From contig NZ_CAJHBO010000027.1 in assembly GCF_904846645.1 (NCBI RefSeq), forward strand, positions 1 to 33,037: a stretch of DNA of 33,037 bases. Reading direction: 5' to 3'. A model generated the notes under the pieces. It was not told the DNA's origin. It saw only the letters and a list, made by a program, of their open reading frames with translations, and did no database searches. This document shows positions 18,106 through 26,434 of this stretch, piece after piece. The stretch comes from Psychrobacter sp. Pi2-1 (GTDB taxonomy: Bacteria; Pseudomonadota; Gammaproteobacteria; Pseudomonadales; Moraxellaceae). Positions within the stretch are counted from its first letter, which is position 1. Every line of letters starts with the position of its first letter. Both the position numbers and the translations under genes were made by a program.

Positions 18106-18609
18106 CTAACTAACGTCAGTAAAGGTACGTGGTTGGCCATTATCACGGATGCTATCTAGCATTATGGCGAATGCATTAATAGGTGATTGCGACGCTTGTA
18201 TAAACTGATTGGTTAAATTAGTTTGCTCTTGTGATAGCTGAGAGATTATGGTCATCATGCTCTGCTTGATAGCATCTGAAACATCAGGTGAGACAATGAT
18301 AGAAAGATACTTATCAAGCTGTAGTTGGTGACCCTCGATCATATTGGTGAGATTTGTGTTTGATGTCTTTAGACTATCAAGCGTGAGCTTATGGGCATTG
18401 GCGATAGTATTTAGCTGATCAAGTTTAGCTGTGTACTCTTTATCAATCTGATGCATGACGGCATTAGCCTCAGCATGCATATGATCTCGTTGTAATTCAA
18501 TTTGTTGTGTTGCCAATCGATAATTAATGATCGATTGGCACAAGCTAACGCCTTCCTTTAATGCGGCAATAGCGACGGTTTGACTAACAGCGATAACAGG
18601 TAATGCCAT
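18106..18609 (-). CDS. A1p: helical coiled-coil protein, first gene of the cmr operon
   Basis: 167 residues. The mildly hydrophobic start (ALPVIAVSQTVAIAALKEG) is followed by YRLATQQIELQRDHMHAEAN (30-49) and long coiled coil. The same pattern is seen in the product of 27043-27537 (YRHATNQTALQRETMHKQAN), so the two are paralogs. No known domain is recognised. AGGAG lies before ATG 18609, and the regulon operator is 78 bases further up. As first gene ahead of B1p and cmr1-6, its promoter probably drives the whole effector operon. Confidence 0.75.
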   Translation of the reverse strand: MALPVIAVSQTVAIAALKEGVSLCQSIINYRLATQQIELQRDHMHAEANAVMHQIDKEYTAKLDQLNTIANAHKLTLDSLKTSNTNLTNMIEGHQLQLDKYLSIIVSPDVSDAIKQSMMTIISQLSQEQTNLTNQFIQASQSPINAFAIMLDSIRDNGQPRTFTDVS

Positions 18610-18686
18610 GATTATTCTCCTAAGGTGCTGAATATTGGGTAGTTGATGGCATTAAATATATCGTGTTTCAGTTATTGAAACTGAGA

Positions 18687-18700
18687 CCGCAAGCTTGTGT
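18687..18700. promoter_or_regulatory. Operator upstream of the A1p-B1p-cmr operon
   Basis: CCGCAAGCTTGTGT, a weaker match centred at 18693.5. TATATT on the minus strand (18660-18655) begins 33.5 bases away. It is the only promoter-like structure seen ahead of the cmr genes. Confidence 0.6.
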
Positions 18701-18715
18701 AAACGATGCTATATA

Positions 18716-19849
18716 TTAGGACATATCATTAATAGTGATAGCATCTGGCATTATACGAAGTTGAAACGGAGAGCCTTTCCCAGTATCTGAAGTAATATCA
18801 AGTTTTGCTGCAAGCTCAATGCCCAAGGATTCTTTTAATGCTGTTTGTAATCGTGATTTGGACTCTTGAAAAAATTTCTTATCCACGGTGACCTCTAAAT
18901 TCTCATTGTTCTTATGGTCATAATAGTAATCAAAAAACTCTTCAGTGAGTTCTTGAATATACTCGTCTTGCTCATTATTGCTACTTTTCTCATTGCTGTT
19001 TTTACTTGGCGCAGTGATACCGCCCTTATTGCTTTTACGTCTATCAGCAAACCAGTGTAACAGTGCCCATTCTCGCGGTCGTAGATCATCTATGATGAAT
19101 TTACCATTAATGATAGCTTTTCTACTAAATGCATTGAGCTCTAAACTAATATCTTCATAAGATTCATTAATTTTTTGCACCACTTCACTAAAACTATCTT
19201 CTTTTTTAAGTTGATGTTTAGGTAAAATGGCTTCACGCATTCTCACAAACGGTATTTTAGCAAGCCAAACTTGAGCGTCTTGTGCATTACCGATTTCTTT
19301 ACCTGCATAGTTATATACTGAATGCTGTTCAGGTGTTGGATAAAAAAAGTTCGAGGTGTTCTCAAATTCTGCTTGTACTAATATGTGAGATAACGAGTCT
19401 TGTGCTCGTCCGTATAAAGATAGTGCGTACCCTGCATAAAAGCCCATGGTTTTACGACCACCTGCGATAGAGACATGTACACTGGTATCCTCCATGCTGG
19501 TAAACTCTTTGATTTTTTCGCAAATAATATCAGCTGATCTCTCGTTATCTTCAGGCGTTTTGAGATCGAAAAGTGGTTCACCTTTGTCATTAGTAAAGAC
19601 ATGGAAATTTGTTTCTTTATCGAAATGAATATTTTCTAAGATGGGATAGTCATGTTTAAATTGAGTAAATATTCCACTGTCAAATAAGTTTTCACGTATT
19701 TTATTTAAACCATATTCAGTACTTAATACATGTACTTCATCAGGCAACCATATATCTGCTGAATCTTTATCACATGCAAGTGCCCAAATAGTTTCAGTGA
19801 TAATCTGCGGGGTCATACCAGTAACTAAAAACAAGATATTGCGTGACAT
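18716..19849 (-). CDS. NE0113-family CARF protein (Csm6/ring-nuclease-type)
   Basis: 377 residues. ILFLVTGMTPQIITETIWAL at the start and HVSIAGGRKTMGFYAGYALSL (125-145) are the two nucleotide-binding strands of the NE0113 CARF family, often annotated as Csm6-type ring nuclease. The C-terminal part starts LRPREWALLHWFADRR (256-271), which looks like a winged-helix entry rather than HEPN; no R-x4-H was found there. It could bind cyclic oligoadenylate and degrade it, or act as a cOA-sensing DNA-binding protein. It has its own operator and lies 106 bases before the cmr operon start. Confidence 0.85.
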   Translation of the reverse strand: MSRNILFLVTGMTPQIITETIWALACDKDSADIWLPDEVHVLSTEYGLNKIRENLFDSGIFTQFKHDYPILENIHFDKETNFHVFTNDKGEPLFDLKTPEDNERSADIICEKIKEFTSMEDTSVHVSIAGGRKTMGFYAGYALSLYGRAQDSLSHILVQAEFENTSNFFYPTPEQHSVYNYAGKEIGNAQDAQVWLAKIPFVRMREAILPKHQLKKEDSFSEVVQKINESYEDISLELNAFSRKAIINGKFIIDDLRPREWALLHWFADRRKSNKGGITAPSKNSNEKSSNNEQDEYIQELTEEFFDYYYDHKNNENLEVTVDKKFFQESKSRLQTALKESLGIELAAKLDITSDTGKGSPFQLRIMPDAITINDMS

Positions 19850-19912
19850 AAGCTTCTCTCTATAAATTCGATGATTTAAAGTTTACTCTGTTCGTGATAT
19901 TTGTGGTGGTCC

Positions 19913-19924
19913 CACAAGCTTGTG
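19913..19924. promoter_or_regulatory. Operator upstream of the NE0113-family gene
   Basis: CACAAGCTTGTG, centred at 19918.5. TAAACT on the minus strand (19885-19880) begins 33.5 bases away, and the predicted start near 19873 precedes ATG 19849. Confidence 0.7.
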
Positions 19925-19954
19925 ATATCTCAAAATGCAGCTACCAAAAGATCA

Positions 19955-21160
19955 TTAAGCAATATAACGACCAAAATCTAGCAACTGCTTACCCATGATG
20001 ACTTTTATACCGGTATCCTCGGCCACAGCAAGTGACTGATCAGAGATATCAAACAAGCTGACGAAGTATTTGTGCGTATTAAGTCCACCGACTTGACCGA
20101 CAGAATCAAACTTACGCAAGTCAGCGTTGACTTTGGTAGTAGGGTTGTCTTGCCTATCCCAATTAACAGTCTTACATTCAAACAGATGCAAGTAGCCTGA
20201 GTTGATGTATGCCACATCGACCTCATTGCCATCGCTGGTCTTTTTGAACTGTAAGCCAATCTGCACATCGACCTGCTGCTGCTGTGCGATATAGTGCTGG
20301 ACAATCCAAAGACCTGTCAGCACTTCGAACCACTTACCACCCACAAACTCAACGGCTTCTTTGTCCTCCCAAGTAATAGTGCCAGCCAGACTGTCATAAC
20401 TGAAATACGGTTGCGGTGCTTGGGCGAGAAGTTTGAGCCAAGTGATGCACTTTCTAAGCAGATTGCCGTCTTGTACTGTGACCGTCTGAGGGAAACTATG
20501 CTCAGGCTGTTTCATCAGCGCTGCAGTCAAAGCATTGAGCAATAACACTAAGCTTTGCGCTTTCTCAAAGTCAGCTTTCATATACTGATAGATTTGATTG
20601 ATATAATGATACTGCTGAGCTGGCAGGTCTAAAAATGAGGTTTCAGCACTTACGGCTTGGTAACCGCGCGCTTTGAGACGGGCTTCAATATTTTCGGGTA
20701 GTACTAAGTCATAGCACTGCTTGTTAGGAGGGCGGTTATACCAGACAAGCTGGTTATTGGCTCGACTTTGATAGACACAATCATAGCGACTACTAATTTG
20801 TGCAATCTGGTCTTGAGCGATACTCATTAGTTTGGTACCGCCTGTGATGTTGAAGATGATTTGCGACGCTTTATTATGAGCAATCCACTGTAGCAGCACG
20901 TCTTTTATCGCCTCTACATTGTTTTCTTCAATACCGTTTTGCAAATGTAACTCTTCTATAGTTACTGGCGAAGTCTCAGAGCCTACTTGTAGCGCGGTCA
21001 GTACACTAGTCAGATTGTCTACGTATCCTTTAGTACGAGTAAACTCGGTACTAATAATGACTATCTTCTTGATATCAGTATTGTTTTCTTTAAACAAATG
21101 CCAAATAAGATAGTAGTTGGCTTCGGTTTGTGCAGTCGCAGTAACAAATAAAGTTTTCAA
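19955..21160 (-). CDS. Can2/Card1-type CARF nuclease (DUF1887)
   Basis: 401 residues from TTG 21160 with AAAGG upstream. The N-terminal CARF domain has MKTLFVTATAQTEANYYLI and FNITGGTKLMS (103-113). The C-terminal PD-(D/E)XK nuclease has GGKWFEVLTGLW (274-285), GNEVDVAY (311-318) and LFECKTV (326-332), giving Glu279, Asp315, Glu328 and Lys330. Family members are switched on by cyclic tetra-adenylate to cut single-stranded nucleic acid or nick DNA. All expected residues are intact. It is the last gene of the operon that starts at 24029. Confidence 0.92.
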   Translation of the reverse strand: MKTLFVTATAQTEANYYLIWHLFKENNTDIKKIVIISTEFTRTKGYVDNLTSVLTALQVGSETSPVTIEELHLQNGIEENNVEAIKDVLLQWIAHNKASQIIFNITGGTKLMSIAQDQIAQISSRYDCVYQSRANNQLVWYNRPPNKQCYDLVLPENIEARLKARGYQAVSAETSFLDLPAQQYHYINQIYQYMKADFEKAQSLVLLLNALTAALMKQPEHSFPQTVTVQDGNLLRKCITWLKLLAQAPQPYFSYDSLAGTITWEDKEAVEFVGGKWFEVLTGLWIVQHYIAQQQQVDVQIGLQFKKTSDGNEVDVAYINSGYLHLFECKTVNWDRQDNPTTKVNADLRKFDSVGQVGGLNTHKYFVSLFDISDQSLAVAEDTGIKVIMGKQLLDFGRYIA

Positions 21161-21223
21161 ATATTGACCTTTTTCTATTGTTGTATGTCTTTCAGTGACT
21201 GGGGTAAGACAGCATAGTGTTTT

Positions 21224-21913
21224 TTAGTGAACTAAACTATACGATTTTTTTACTAAAGATTCACTATTAATATTAGCAAAATTTTGTTCTATAACATCTG
21301 CAATGTCTTGACAAATGATATGTGCATTTAACTTTGCTGTGTCATAGCTATGTATCGATATAGATTTACCTAGTAAAAGTATGGTTTGTTCGGTCTGTAA
21401 CCATTTATATAGCTGTGTATATCTGCTTCGCATACTCACAATAGAGTCTAGGGTTTCTTCATGTTGACCGTATTTACGATTTCTTTTGGCATATCGCTCT
21501 AACAAAGTAGCATCAGGAGCATCAAGCTGTATGACAAGGTCAGGTATCGCGATCACATTTTCTTGTGCGCGTACTTGATCATAATGTTCAACAGGACTTA
21601 GATTGGCGTATTGCCATCTGACGGCGACACTTGTCAATATGCTTCTATCACTGATAATTAAGTTAGCATTCCAATCCGTACGTGAGGCATGATAATTAGA
21701 TCGTGCCGCATAAAGCAGTCTAAGATAGTCATCATTGTTTTGATGTTGATAAAACTCGCGTTCCAAATAATGGTCTTCAGGTATGGGTTTAGTAGGATGT
21801 AATATAGCGATGCGCTGTTGCTTTGGTTCCAAGCGCGCTTTTAAGACAGGTAGCAGCGTTTTTAGCAAGGTGCTCTTGCCAGTGCCTTTTATACCTTCAA
21901 TAGCTATATACAT
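21224..21913 (-). CDS. dTMP-kinase-like P-loop nucleotide kinase
   Basis: 229 residues. GIKGTGKST (7-15) is the Walker A loop, DRSILTSVAVRWQ matches the DRY-type segment of thymidylate kinases, and LDAPDATLLERYAKRNRKYG resembles the lid region. Length fits dTMP kinase, but the motifs are divergent, so it is unlikely to be the cell's housekeeping enzyme. It could act on nucleotides linked to cOA signalling or deplete a nucleotide pool; neither can be read from the sequence. GAGGAG precedes the ATG; it is 63 bases from Can2/Card1. Confidence 0.8.
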   Translation of the reverse strand: MYIAIEGIKGTGKSTLLKTLLPVLKARLEPKQQRIAILHPTKPIPEDHYLEREFYQHQNNDDYLRLLYAARSNYHASRTDWNANLIISDRSILTSVAVRWQYANLSPVEHYDQVRAQENVIAIPDLVIQLDAPDATLLERYAKRNRKYGQHEETLDSIVSMRSRYTQLYKWLQTEQTILLLGKSISIHSYDTAKLNAHIICQDIADVIEQNFANINSESLVKKSYSLVH

Positions 21914-21977
21914 ACTTACTCCTCGTTTTTATCCGCCGTACTTATATTTAGTTTTTTCATAAAATCTGGCTATACTT

Positions 21978-22496
21978 TTATACGCCAGAATGAATGGCAG
22001 TCACTTCTATCTCCCAAGCTTGACTACCGAGTAGGAGCTCATCCGAGATATCTCCTACTTGTAGTCCGATAATAGATTTTGCCAATGGTGCGTTGTAGCC
22101 GATCTTAGCTGCCTGAATATCTGTTTCGTCAAATCCAACGATTTCCCACGTTTCATTGACGCCTTTATCGTTGGCAATGTCATTTAGGTTCCAGCGAGTA
22201 ATACTGACCAAAGAGCCAATTGCCACGTGGCTAGTAGGACGATTGTTTGGATCTATATTGACAGGCCGTGCATGCTGCAATCTTTCGGTTAGTTCCTTGA
22301 CGGTATGGTTTAAGTTCGCCTCTAGCTGTTGCTGACGATTGAACTCAGGGTTGTCGTGCCAGCCGTCTCCTGACATCTCAAATGCTACTTGTCGATGATC
22401 ACGTACATCAGCATATTCCTGCTTTTTGCGAGCCAACAAAGCTTTAAGGTTGTCAAAACCAGTGGTGGTCATATAGATAGTGGTTGATTGGGTCAT
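21978..22496 (-). CDS. GreA/GreB-like transcription cleavage factor
   Basis: 172 residues. An N-terminal coiled coil carries GDGWHDNPEFNRQQQ (43-57), matching the acidic tip of GreA (GD..ENAEY), which enters the RNA polymerase channel. The C-terminal half has GSLVSITRW and YNAPLAKSIIGLQVGD (134-149), the FKBP-like Gre domain. It should bind RNA polymerase and affect backtracked transcripts. Its place in a CRISPR operon is unusual. It might modulate pre-crRNA synthesis or phage transcription; this is inference. AGGAG precedes the ATG. Confidence 0.85.
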   Translation of the reverse strand: MTQSTTIYMTTTGFDNLKALLARKKQEYADVRDHRQVAFEMSGDGWHDNPEFNRQQQLEANLNHTVKELTERLQHARPVNIDPNNRPTSHVAIGSLVSITRWNLNDIANDKGVNETWEIVGFDETDIQAAKIGYNAPLAKSIIGLQVGDISDELLLGSQAWEIEVTAIHSGV

Positions 22497-22549
22497 GTGA
22501 CGCTCCTATACGTTATATTCTTTAAATTGTTTGGCAGCACATCTATACA

Positions 22550-23053
22550 TTAAACAGATGAGCTCACTGCTGATGAGGCAACTATACGCTGTAGAGGCAA
22601 AAGGCATAATGTTTGGCAAGCTTGTGCATCTCGAATATCATACTCATTGAGTAGCCTAGTCAGAGTTTCGACAGCGTCTTTGCACATAAGTGTACCCGTG
22701 GCTTTTTTGAGTGCATGCCTTTGAGCAATCATTTGTTGTACTCGAGTATCAGGTGCGCTTTGTCTTACGATACGTCGCAAAGTTTGATGAGGTTGCTGGG
22801 AGCTGACCTGATACCCTTGATTAAGTAAAGCTGTACTGACATGACGGAACAAACAATCGTATAGCGTCAAATAAGCCTGCTCTGGTGATAAGGTGTTTGA
22901 GGGGCTGAGCAGTCGCTGGCGTAAACGATAGAGGCTTCTTTCTTCTTGTTCTAAACAAAAAGTGATGTTGGTCGCAGGCTTGATTTGGTCGGTGTAACGC
23001 AGCGCTTTTAATAGTGCATTATCGATTGTCATAGTGCAGTTTGAGTCTGTCAT
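22550..23053 (-). CDS. Uncharacterised helical protein of the Can2 operon
   Basis: 167 residues, predicted mostly helical. AYLTLYDCLFRHVSTALLNQGY followed by HQTLRRIVRQS resembles the helical bundle of small HEPN-like proteins (nucleotidyltransferase partners), but no R-x4-H catalytic motif is visible. I cannot assign a function. It is co-directional, 121 bases after the cupin gene and 53 before the Gre-like gene. Confidence 0.6.
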   Translation of the reverse strand: MTDSNCTMTIDNALLKALRYTDQIKPATNITFCLEQEERSLYRLRQRLLSPSNTLSPEQAYLTLYDCLFRHVSTALLNQGYQVSSQQPHQTLRRIVRQSAPDTRVQQMIAQRHALKKATGTLMCKDAVETLTRLLNEYDIRDAQACQTLCLLPLQRIVASSAVSSSV

Positions 23054-23174
23054 ATACGCTCTCTTAATAATAAAAAGGGTAAAAGTGGCTATAGCTAGCT
23101 ATCACAGCAGCATATCCGTCAATGTGATGCATACTGATGGTTTTGTTTCTAAATCAAATATCAGGGCTGGCTGG

Positions 23175-24029
23175 TTACGCTGCTAGCCGCCGTTGGTCTA
23201 AGTAACAAACCAAAGCATTTTTGAGCTCATCAGCCGATAGAGTGGTCGGATGTAGCTTGGGGTCTGCGGTGGTTGGGAATAAGCGATTGGTCAGTATTTG
23301 CGTAGGTGCAGTACAAATAACTGTTGCTACCAGCTCTTCTCCAGGATGATTGATACTGTGCAGTTGATCCGGTGTCATTACATAGCTAGCACCAGCCATT
23401 TGCGTAACGTTCTGTAGTTTTTTTAAGTGAGTTGTACCAACATATTGCTTATGCGCTGATACATGGGTTTCATTCTTTTGATGTTTAGCGGTGTACAGAT
23501 ACTCATCTGATAGCAGGGTTACTGCATCGCTATGGACTAATGAGTGATCTTGTGTATAGGACAGGGCAGTTGAGTCATCATTTGCTGCATCTGCCCAGAG
23601 CTCACTTTTGAGTGAGCCTGTTAGCACATGGGAAGCAAAACCCCAACGATGGCTATGGATGTTTTCTTCGCAAGAAGTTCCAGCGAACCAAATGTGTAGG
23701 CGCAGCTTATAGCCTTGGTCAAGAAGTACCACCTTCAAGAAGCCATTACCATGCCAGTAAGAGCGCGCTGCGATTTGATCAAGGAGTGCTGGTGATTGGG
23801 TAATAGAGGACAGTAGGGTAATCATATTGTCGAGATGACAATGCTGGCTAAGTAAGTGAGCCAGTTGGGCTAACGAGACGTCATTAGTAAACGTGTCATC
23901 ATTCTGATGAATGGTGAAATGCTGATGTAGGCACTCATGAATATCAGTGAGCTGTGTGTTAGACGACTGTGTGTTCGCTAATGAAAGGGCTAAAGGCTTG
24001 TTTGCTACTGGTGTCGTCAATGTCATCAT
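23175..24029 (-). CDS. Cupin-fold protein, cysteine-dioxygenase-like
   Basis: 284 residues. HIWFAGTSCEENIHSHRW (His125, His127) followed by HVLTGSLKSELW is a metal-binding cupin motif. GASYVMTPDQLHSINHPGE later supplies the third histidine region. The first 90 residues are helical. The arrangement resembles cysteine-dioxygenase-type cupins, but the substrate is unknown. It is the first gene of a five-gene operon ending in Can2/Card1. GAGGA precedes the ATG, and the regulon operator is about 66 bases upstream. Confidence 0.65.
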   Translation of the reverse strand: MMTLTTPVANKPLALSLANTQSSNTQLTDIHECLHQHFTIHQNDDTFTNDVSLAQLAHLLSQHCHLDNMITLLSSITQSPALLDQIAARSYWHGNGFLKVVLLDQGYKLRLHIWFAGTSCEENIHSHRWGFASHVLTGSLKSELWADAANDDSTALSYTQDHSLVHSDAVTLLSDEYLYTAKHQKNETHVSAHKQYVGTTHLKKLQNVTQMAGASYVMTPDQLHSINHPGEELVATVICTAPTQILTNRLFPTTADPKLHPTTLSADELKNALVCYLDQRRLAA

Positions 24030-24094
24030 GATGTCCTCTAAGCCCCTGTGTGTAGGTGCTATTAGACATCATTGAGAGAATGGCTATGGAGAAC

Positions 24095-24108
24095 AACAAG
24101 CTTGTCAT
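24095..24108. promoter_or_regulatory. Operator upstream of the cupin-to-Can2 operon
   Basis: AACAAGCTTGTCAT, centred at 24100.5. TCTAAT on the minus strand (24066-24061) begins 34.5 bases away, and the predicted start is about 25 bases before ATG 24029. Confidence 0.7.
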
Positions 24109-24137
24109 CTTTGAGAAGTATGGATTTTTTGGAGTGT

Positions 24138-25289
24138 CTAGGTTAGAGGTAGAGGTGTAAGTTTTAGCTGATATTGACCCAAGCCCATGGTGGTGTTTTT
24201 GCCAATATGTAGCTGCTCACCCAGTTGTAAGGCTGGCAAGAGACGCGTGAGAGTTTGCTGGTCACCGGTGAGGTGTAGGTTTCCTTGTAGTCCATAAAGT
24301 TGCATTTTTCGCTGCTGGCGGTTAGAGCGGCGAGGCACATGATTGGCCGCAATATCGACTGCTATTGATAGCGTTTCGATGTCTTCTTTGAACCGATGAT
24401 AAGAGTCATAGCCTATGTCCCATGGCTCGTCAGGGCTGTGATTGTCTTGGCATAAACGGATGCGGTTATAGAGTGAGGCAATAAATGTGGCACTATCTAG
24501 ACTGTCTGGGTGGGATACGATGCGGTTGTCTTGCTGATAGCGAAACGGTGTCAAAAACTGCATGGTAAGTCGAATGGACTGGTTAGCTAAGTATGCAGGC
24601 AAGTCACTTATTTTCAAATCACGCTCTTTTGAATTGCATGCTTCTAAGTCTGAGAAATTTTGTAGATTTGAGGTTGGTAAGTCTATCGCTCGCGCTGGAG
24701 ACAGTTGAGGAGAGGTATAGAGCGTTTTGCCATCACAGTCCGCTTGCAAAAGCGTTGCTCGACGGTAAGGGCTATGAGCACCCAGTCCTGTTGTAAGTGC
24801 CAGCTCCCATGCTTTGACAATTAAAGTCGTCTCGGTCACTGCAGCCCCCATCACCGTCATACCGAATTGCCATATATCACCTTTTTTGAAGGTCACTGTT
24901 TTTTTATCACTCGCCTTCGACTTTTTGGTTTTTTGCACTATATGATGAGTGTGGTCGTAGTCAGCGGTATCGCTAGAATGCTCAAGCATCTGGTCGGTGA
25001 TGGGTACATGTATGACGTAAGGATTAACGGCTTGAACGGTAGCGTGCTGTAGTGCTGGCATCTCAAATAGTCGAGGGAATTTGCAGTGCTGCTTCAGTGG
25101 GCAGTCTCTGCACTCTGGCATATCTGTAACGCAAGTCAATGAGCGTAATGCAACCCCAAATGCACCGCGTAGCATCGAGCCTGAATGCTCGGGCATGTGG
25201 AGTGGATCATCTTGGCGTACCGCAAAACGAATGGTAGATAGGTTTGGTCTATTGACCACGGCTGTCGACGATACAGAGTAGGTGTGCAT
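24138..25289 (-). CDS. cas6: Cas6 pre-crRNA endoribonuclease
   Basis: 383 residues from ATG 25289 (an in-frame TTG at 25307 is possible). GSMLRGAFGVAL is the N-terminal RAMP motif. Cysteines 53, 60, 63 and 69 form the usual small cysteine cluster (ECRDCPLKQHC). LHIGKNTTMGLGQYQL at the C-terminus is the glycine-rich loop of Cas6. Cas6 cuts each repeat transcript at the base of its hairpin, leaving an 8-base 5' handle. It is monocistronic, divergent from array A4, and carries a weaker regulon operator. Confidence 0.92.
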   Translation of the reverse strand: MHTYSVSSTAVVNRPNLSTIRFAVRQDDPLHMPEHSGSMLRGAFGVALRSLTCVTDMPECRDCPLKQHCKFPRLFEMPALQHATVQAVNPYVIHVPITDQMLEHSSDTADYDHTHHIVQKTKKSKASDKKTVTFKKGDIWQFGMTVMGAAVTETTLIVKAWELALTTGLGAHSPYRRATLLQADCDGKTLYTSPQLSPARAIDLPTSNLQNFSDLEACNSKERDLKISDLPAYLANQSIRLTMQFLTPFRYQQDNRIVSHPDSLDSATFIASLYNRIRLCQDNHSPDEPWDIGYDSYHRFKEDIETLSIAVDIAANHVPRRSNRQQRKMQLYGLQGNLHLTGDQQTLTRLLPALQLGEQLHIGKNTTMGLGQYQLKLTPLPLT

Positions 25290-25405
25290 GTATAAGTCCA
25301 GATACAAGTAGGGTATTAAAGGCTTAAGACTATAGCAAATCTCAGCCGCAGTTTAGATAGCTATTATCATAAAATATTAATGCAAGCGATAAAGATGTAG
25401 CGAAA

Positions 25406-25419
25406 CGATAAGTTTGTCA
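25406..25419. promoter_or_regulatory. Weak operator upstream of cas6
   Basis: CGATAAGTTTGTCA, centred at 25412.5, has one changed base in the AAGCTT core. TAATAT on the minus strand (25379-25374) begins 33.5 bases away. Confidence 0.5.
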
Positions 25420-25496
25420 AAAATACCGCAAAAATAAGTTTTAAATTAAATGTAAGATAGTAATAATTAGCTATTGCACCTGCTATAGACATCTAC

Positions 25497-25723
25497 TACC
25501 ATGTATCAGATAACTTTAATCGGTTATTCCCTGACAGTTAGGGAGTGGTTTAGACAGGCTACCTCATAAGGTAACTCAACCGTTTAGACGAAAAATTGGT
25601 CAATATGTGTACAATTCACTGTAAAAAATTGGTTAAAAAAACACCAACTTTTAAGCCAACATTTGTTCGCTATAATTCAATGATTAAGTATTTGATTTTA
25701 TTAGCAACAAATATTGGTGTACA
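25497..25723 (+). promoter_or_regulatory. Leader of array A4 with anti-repeat (divergent)
   Basis: Shares the TTGGTTAAAAAAACACCAAC block and other leader segments. The inverted repeat copy lies at about 25521-25555, 168 bp from the first repeat. The -10 position holds TACCAT instead of TATAAT, so this promoter may be weak. The anti-repeat end GGGAGTGGTTTAGAC can pair with this array's repeat start GTCTGAACTGCTCCC at all 15 positions, counting G-U pairs. Confidence 0.6.
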
Positions 25724-25793
25724 GTCTGAACTGCTCCCTGATTTTTAAGGGATTAAGACAAAGTATCGGGATTAGAAATACCCCAGAATTTGC

Positions 25794-26001
25794 GTCTGAA
25801 CTGCTCCCTGATTTTTAAGGGTGAGAAGCGTTAAAAAATTACACTGTAATTTTAGCTTCGCAAGTAAAAATCCTTTAAATAGGATTTTTTGAAGACGAGA
25901 TATACCAGTCTGAACAGAAAATCTTAGATTTTCTCTTGCGTCGGGGCAAAGCAGTGCTTTACTGCTTCCCTCCTCATCCCTGATTCTTAAGGGATTAAAA
26001 C
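25794..26001 (+). repeat. Composite hairpin element in array A4, copy 1
   Basis: Truncated repeat 25794-25821, module 25822-25907 with GAAGC (25825-25829) / GCTTC (25855-25859) outer stem, repeat start GTCTGAA at 25908-25914, 62-base insert 25915-25976, and the last 25 bases of a repeat at 25977-26001. Confidence 0.85.
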
Positions 26002-26104
26002 GCCTCAATACCTTGGTCGTTAATGTTCTCGTCAGTCTGAACCGCTCCCTGATTTTTAAGGGATTAAGACTCTTAATGGGGCCATGACGGTATACCTTAT
26101 AGTT

Positions 26105-26335
26105 GTCTGAACTGCTCCCTGATTCCTAAGATGAGAGACGTTAAAAAATTGCATGCCAATTTTAGCTTCGCAAGGGAAAATTCCTTAAATGGAATTTTCT
26201 GAAGGATCAGTAGAGTTCTCAGAGGTTTTCGCTGAGTGCAAGAGAATTTGCATTTTCGCAAATTATGTCAAACTGGCTACAATAGTCTGACCAGAAAATC
26301 CTAGATTTTCTCTTGCGTCAGTATAGAACGTTTGC
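26105..26335 (+). repeat. Composite hairpin element in array A4, copy 2 (eroded)
   Basis: Truncated repeat 26105-26130, module with four hairpins, GTCTGA at 26285, and a partial insert (AGAAAATC/GATTTTCT hairpin) that breaks down near 26335. Its AAAATTG hairpin has GAGAC on one side and GCTTC on the other, a mix of the two stem types seen elsewhere. Confidence 0.75.
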
Positions 26336-26356
26336 GGGCTACTGTCGGACTAGACT

Positions 26357-26387
26357 AATAAAGCCACCTCTTATAGGTGGCTTTATT
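26357..26387. terminator. Hairpin ending array A4, possibly bidirectional
   Basis: AATAAAGCCACCT pairs with AGGTGGCTTTATT around a five-base loop. It lies between the distal end of array A4 and the convergent gene ending at 26435. The flanking T-runs are weak on both strands. Confidence 0.6.
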
Positions 26388-26434
26388 GGGTTAATGGCTA
26401 GCTGATGTGTGAGTTACTCCAGATACGCTTGTAG

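Larger units (their letters stand above)
25724..26335 (+). CRISPR. CRISPR array A4 (leader on the left, read rightward)
   Basis: Complete repeats lie at 25724 and 26035, with interrupted repeats at 25794-26001 and 26105 onward. The variant starts GTCTGAACTGCTCCC or GTCTGAACCGCTCCC and has TTTTTAAGGG in the stem region, unlike A1, A2 and A5. Spacers are 33-34 bases. It is short and eroded at its distal end, and probably little used. Confidence 0.9.

Noticed and set aside
22614..22627. GGCAAGCTTGTGCA, a match to the operator core
   Set aside because: It lies inside the coding sequence at 22550-23053, away from any gene start on either strand, and no convincing -10 box sits at the regulon spacing.
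22550..23053. HEPN ribonuclease assignment for the helical protein
   Set aside because: Helical layout is suggestive, but no R-x4-H or similar catalytic motif is visible, so I left it unassigned.
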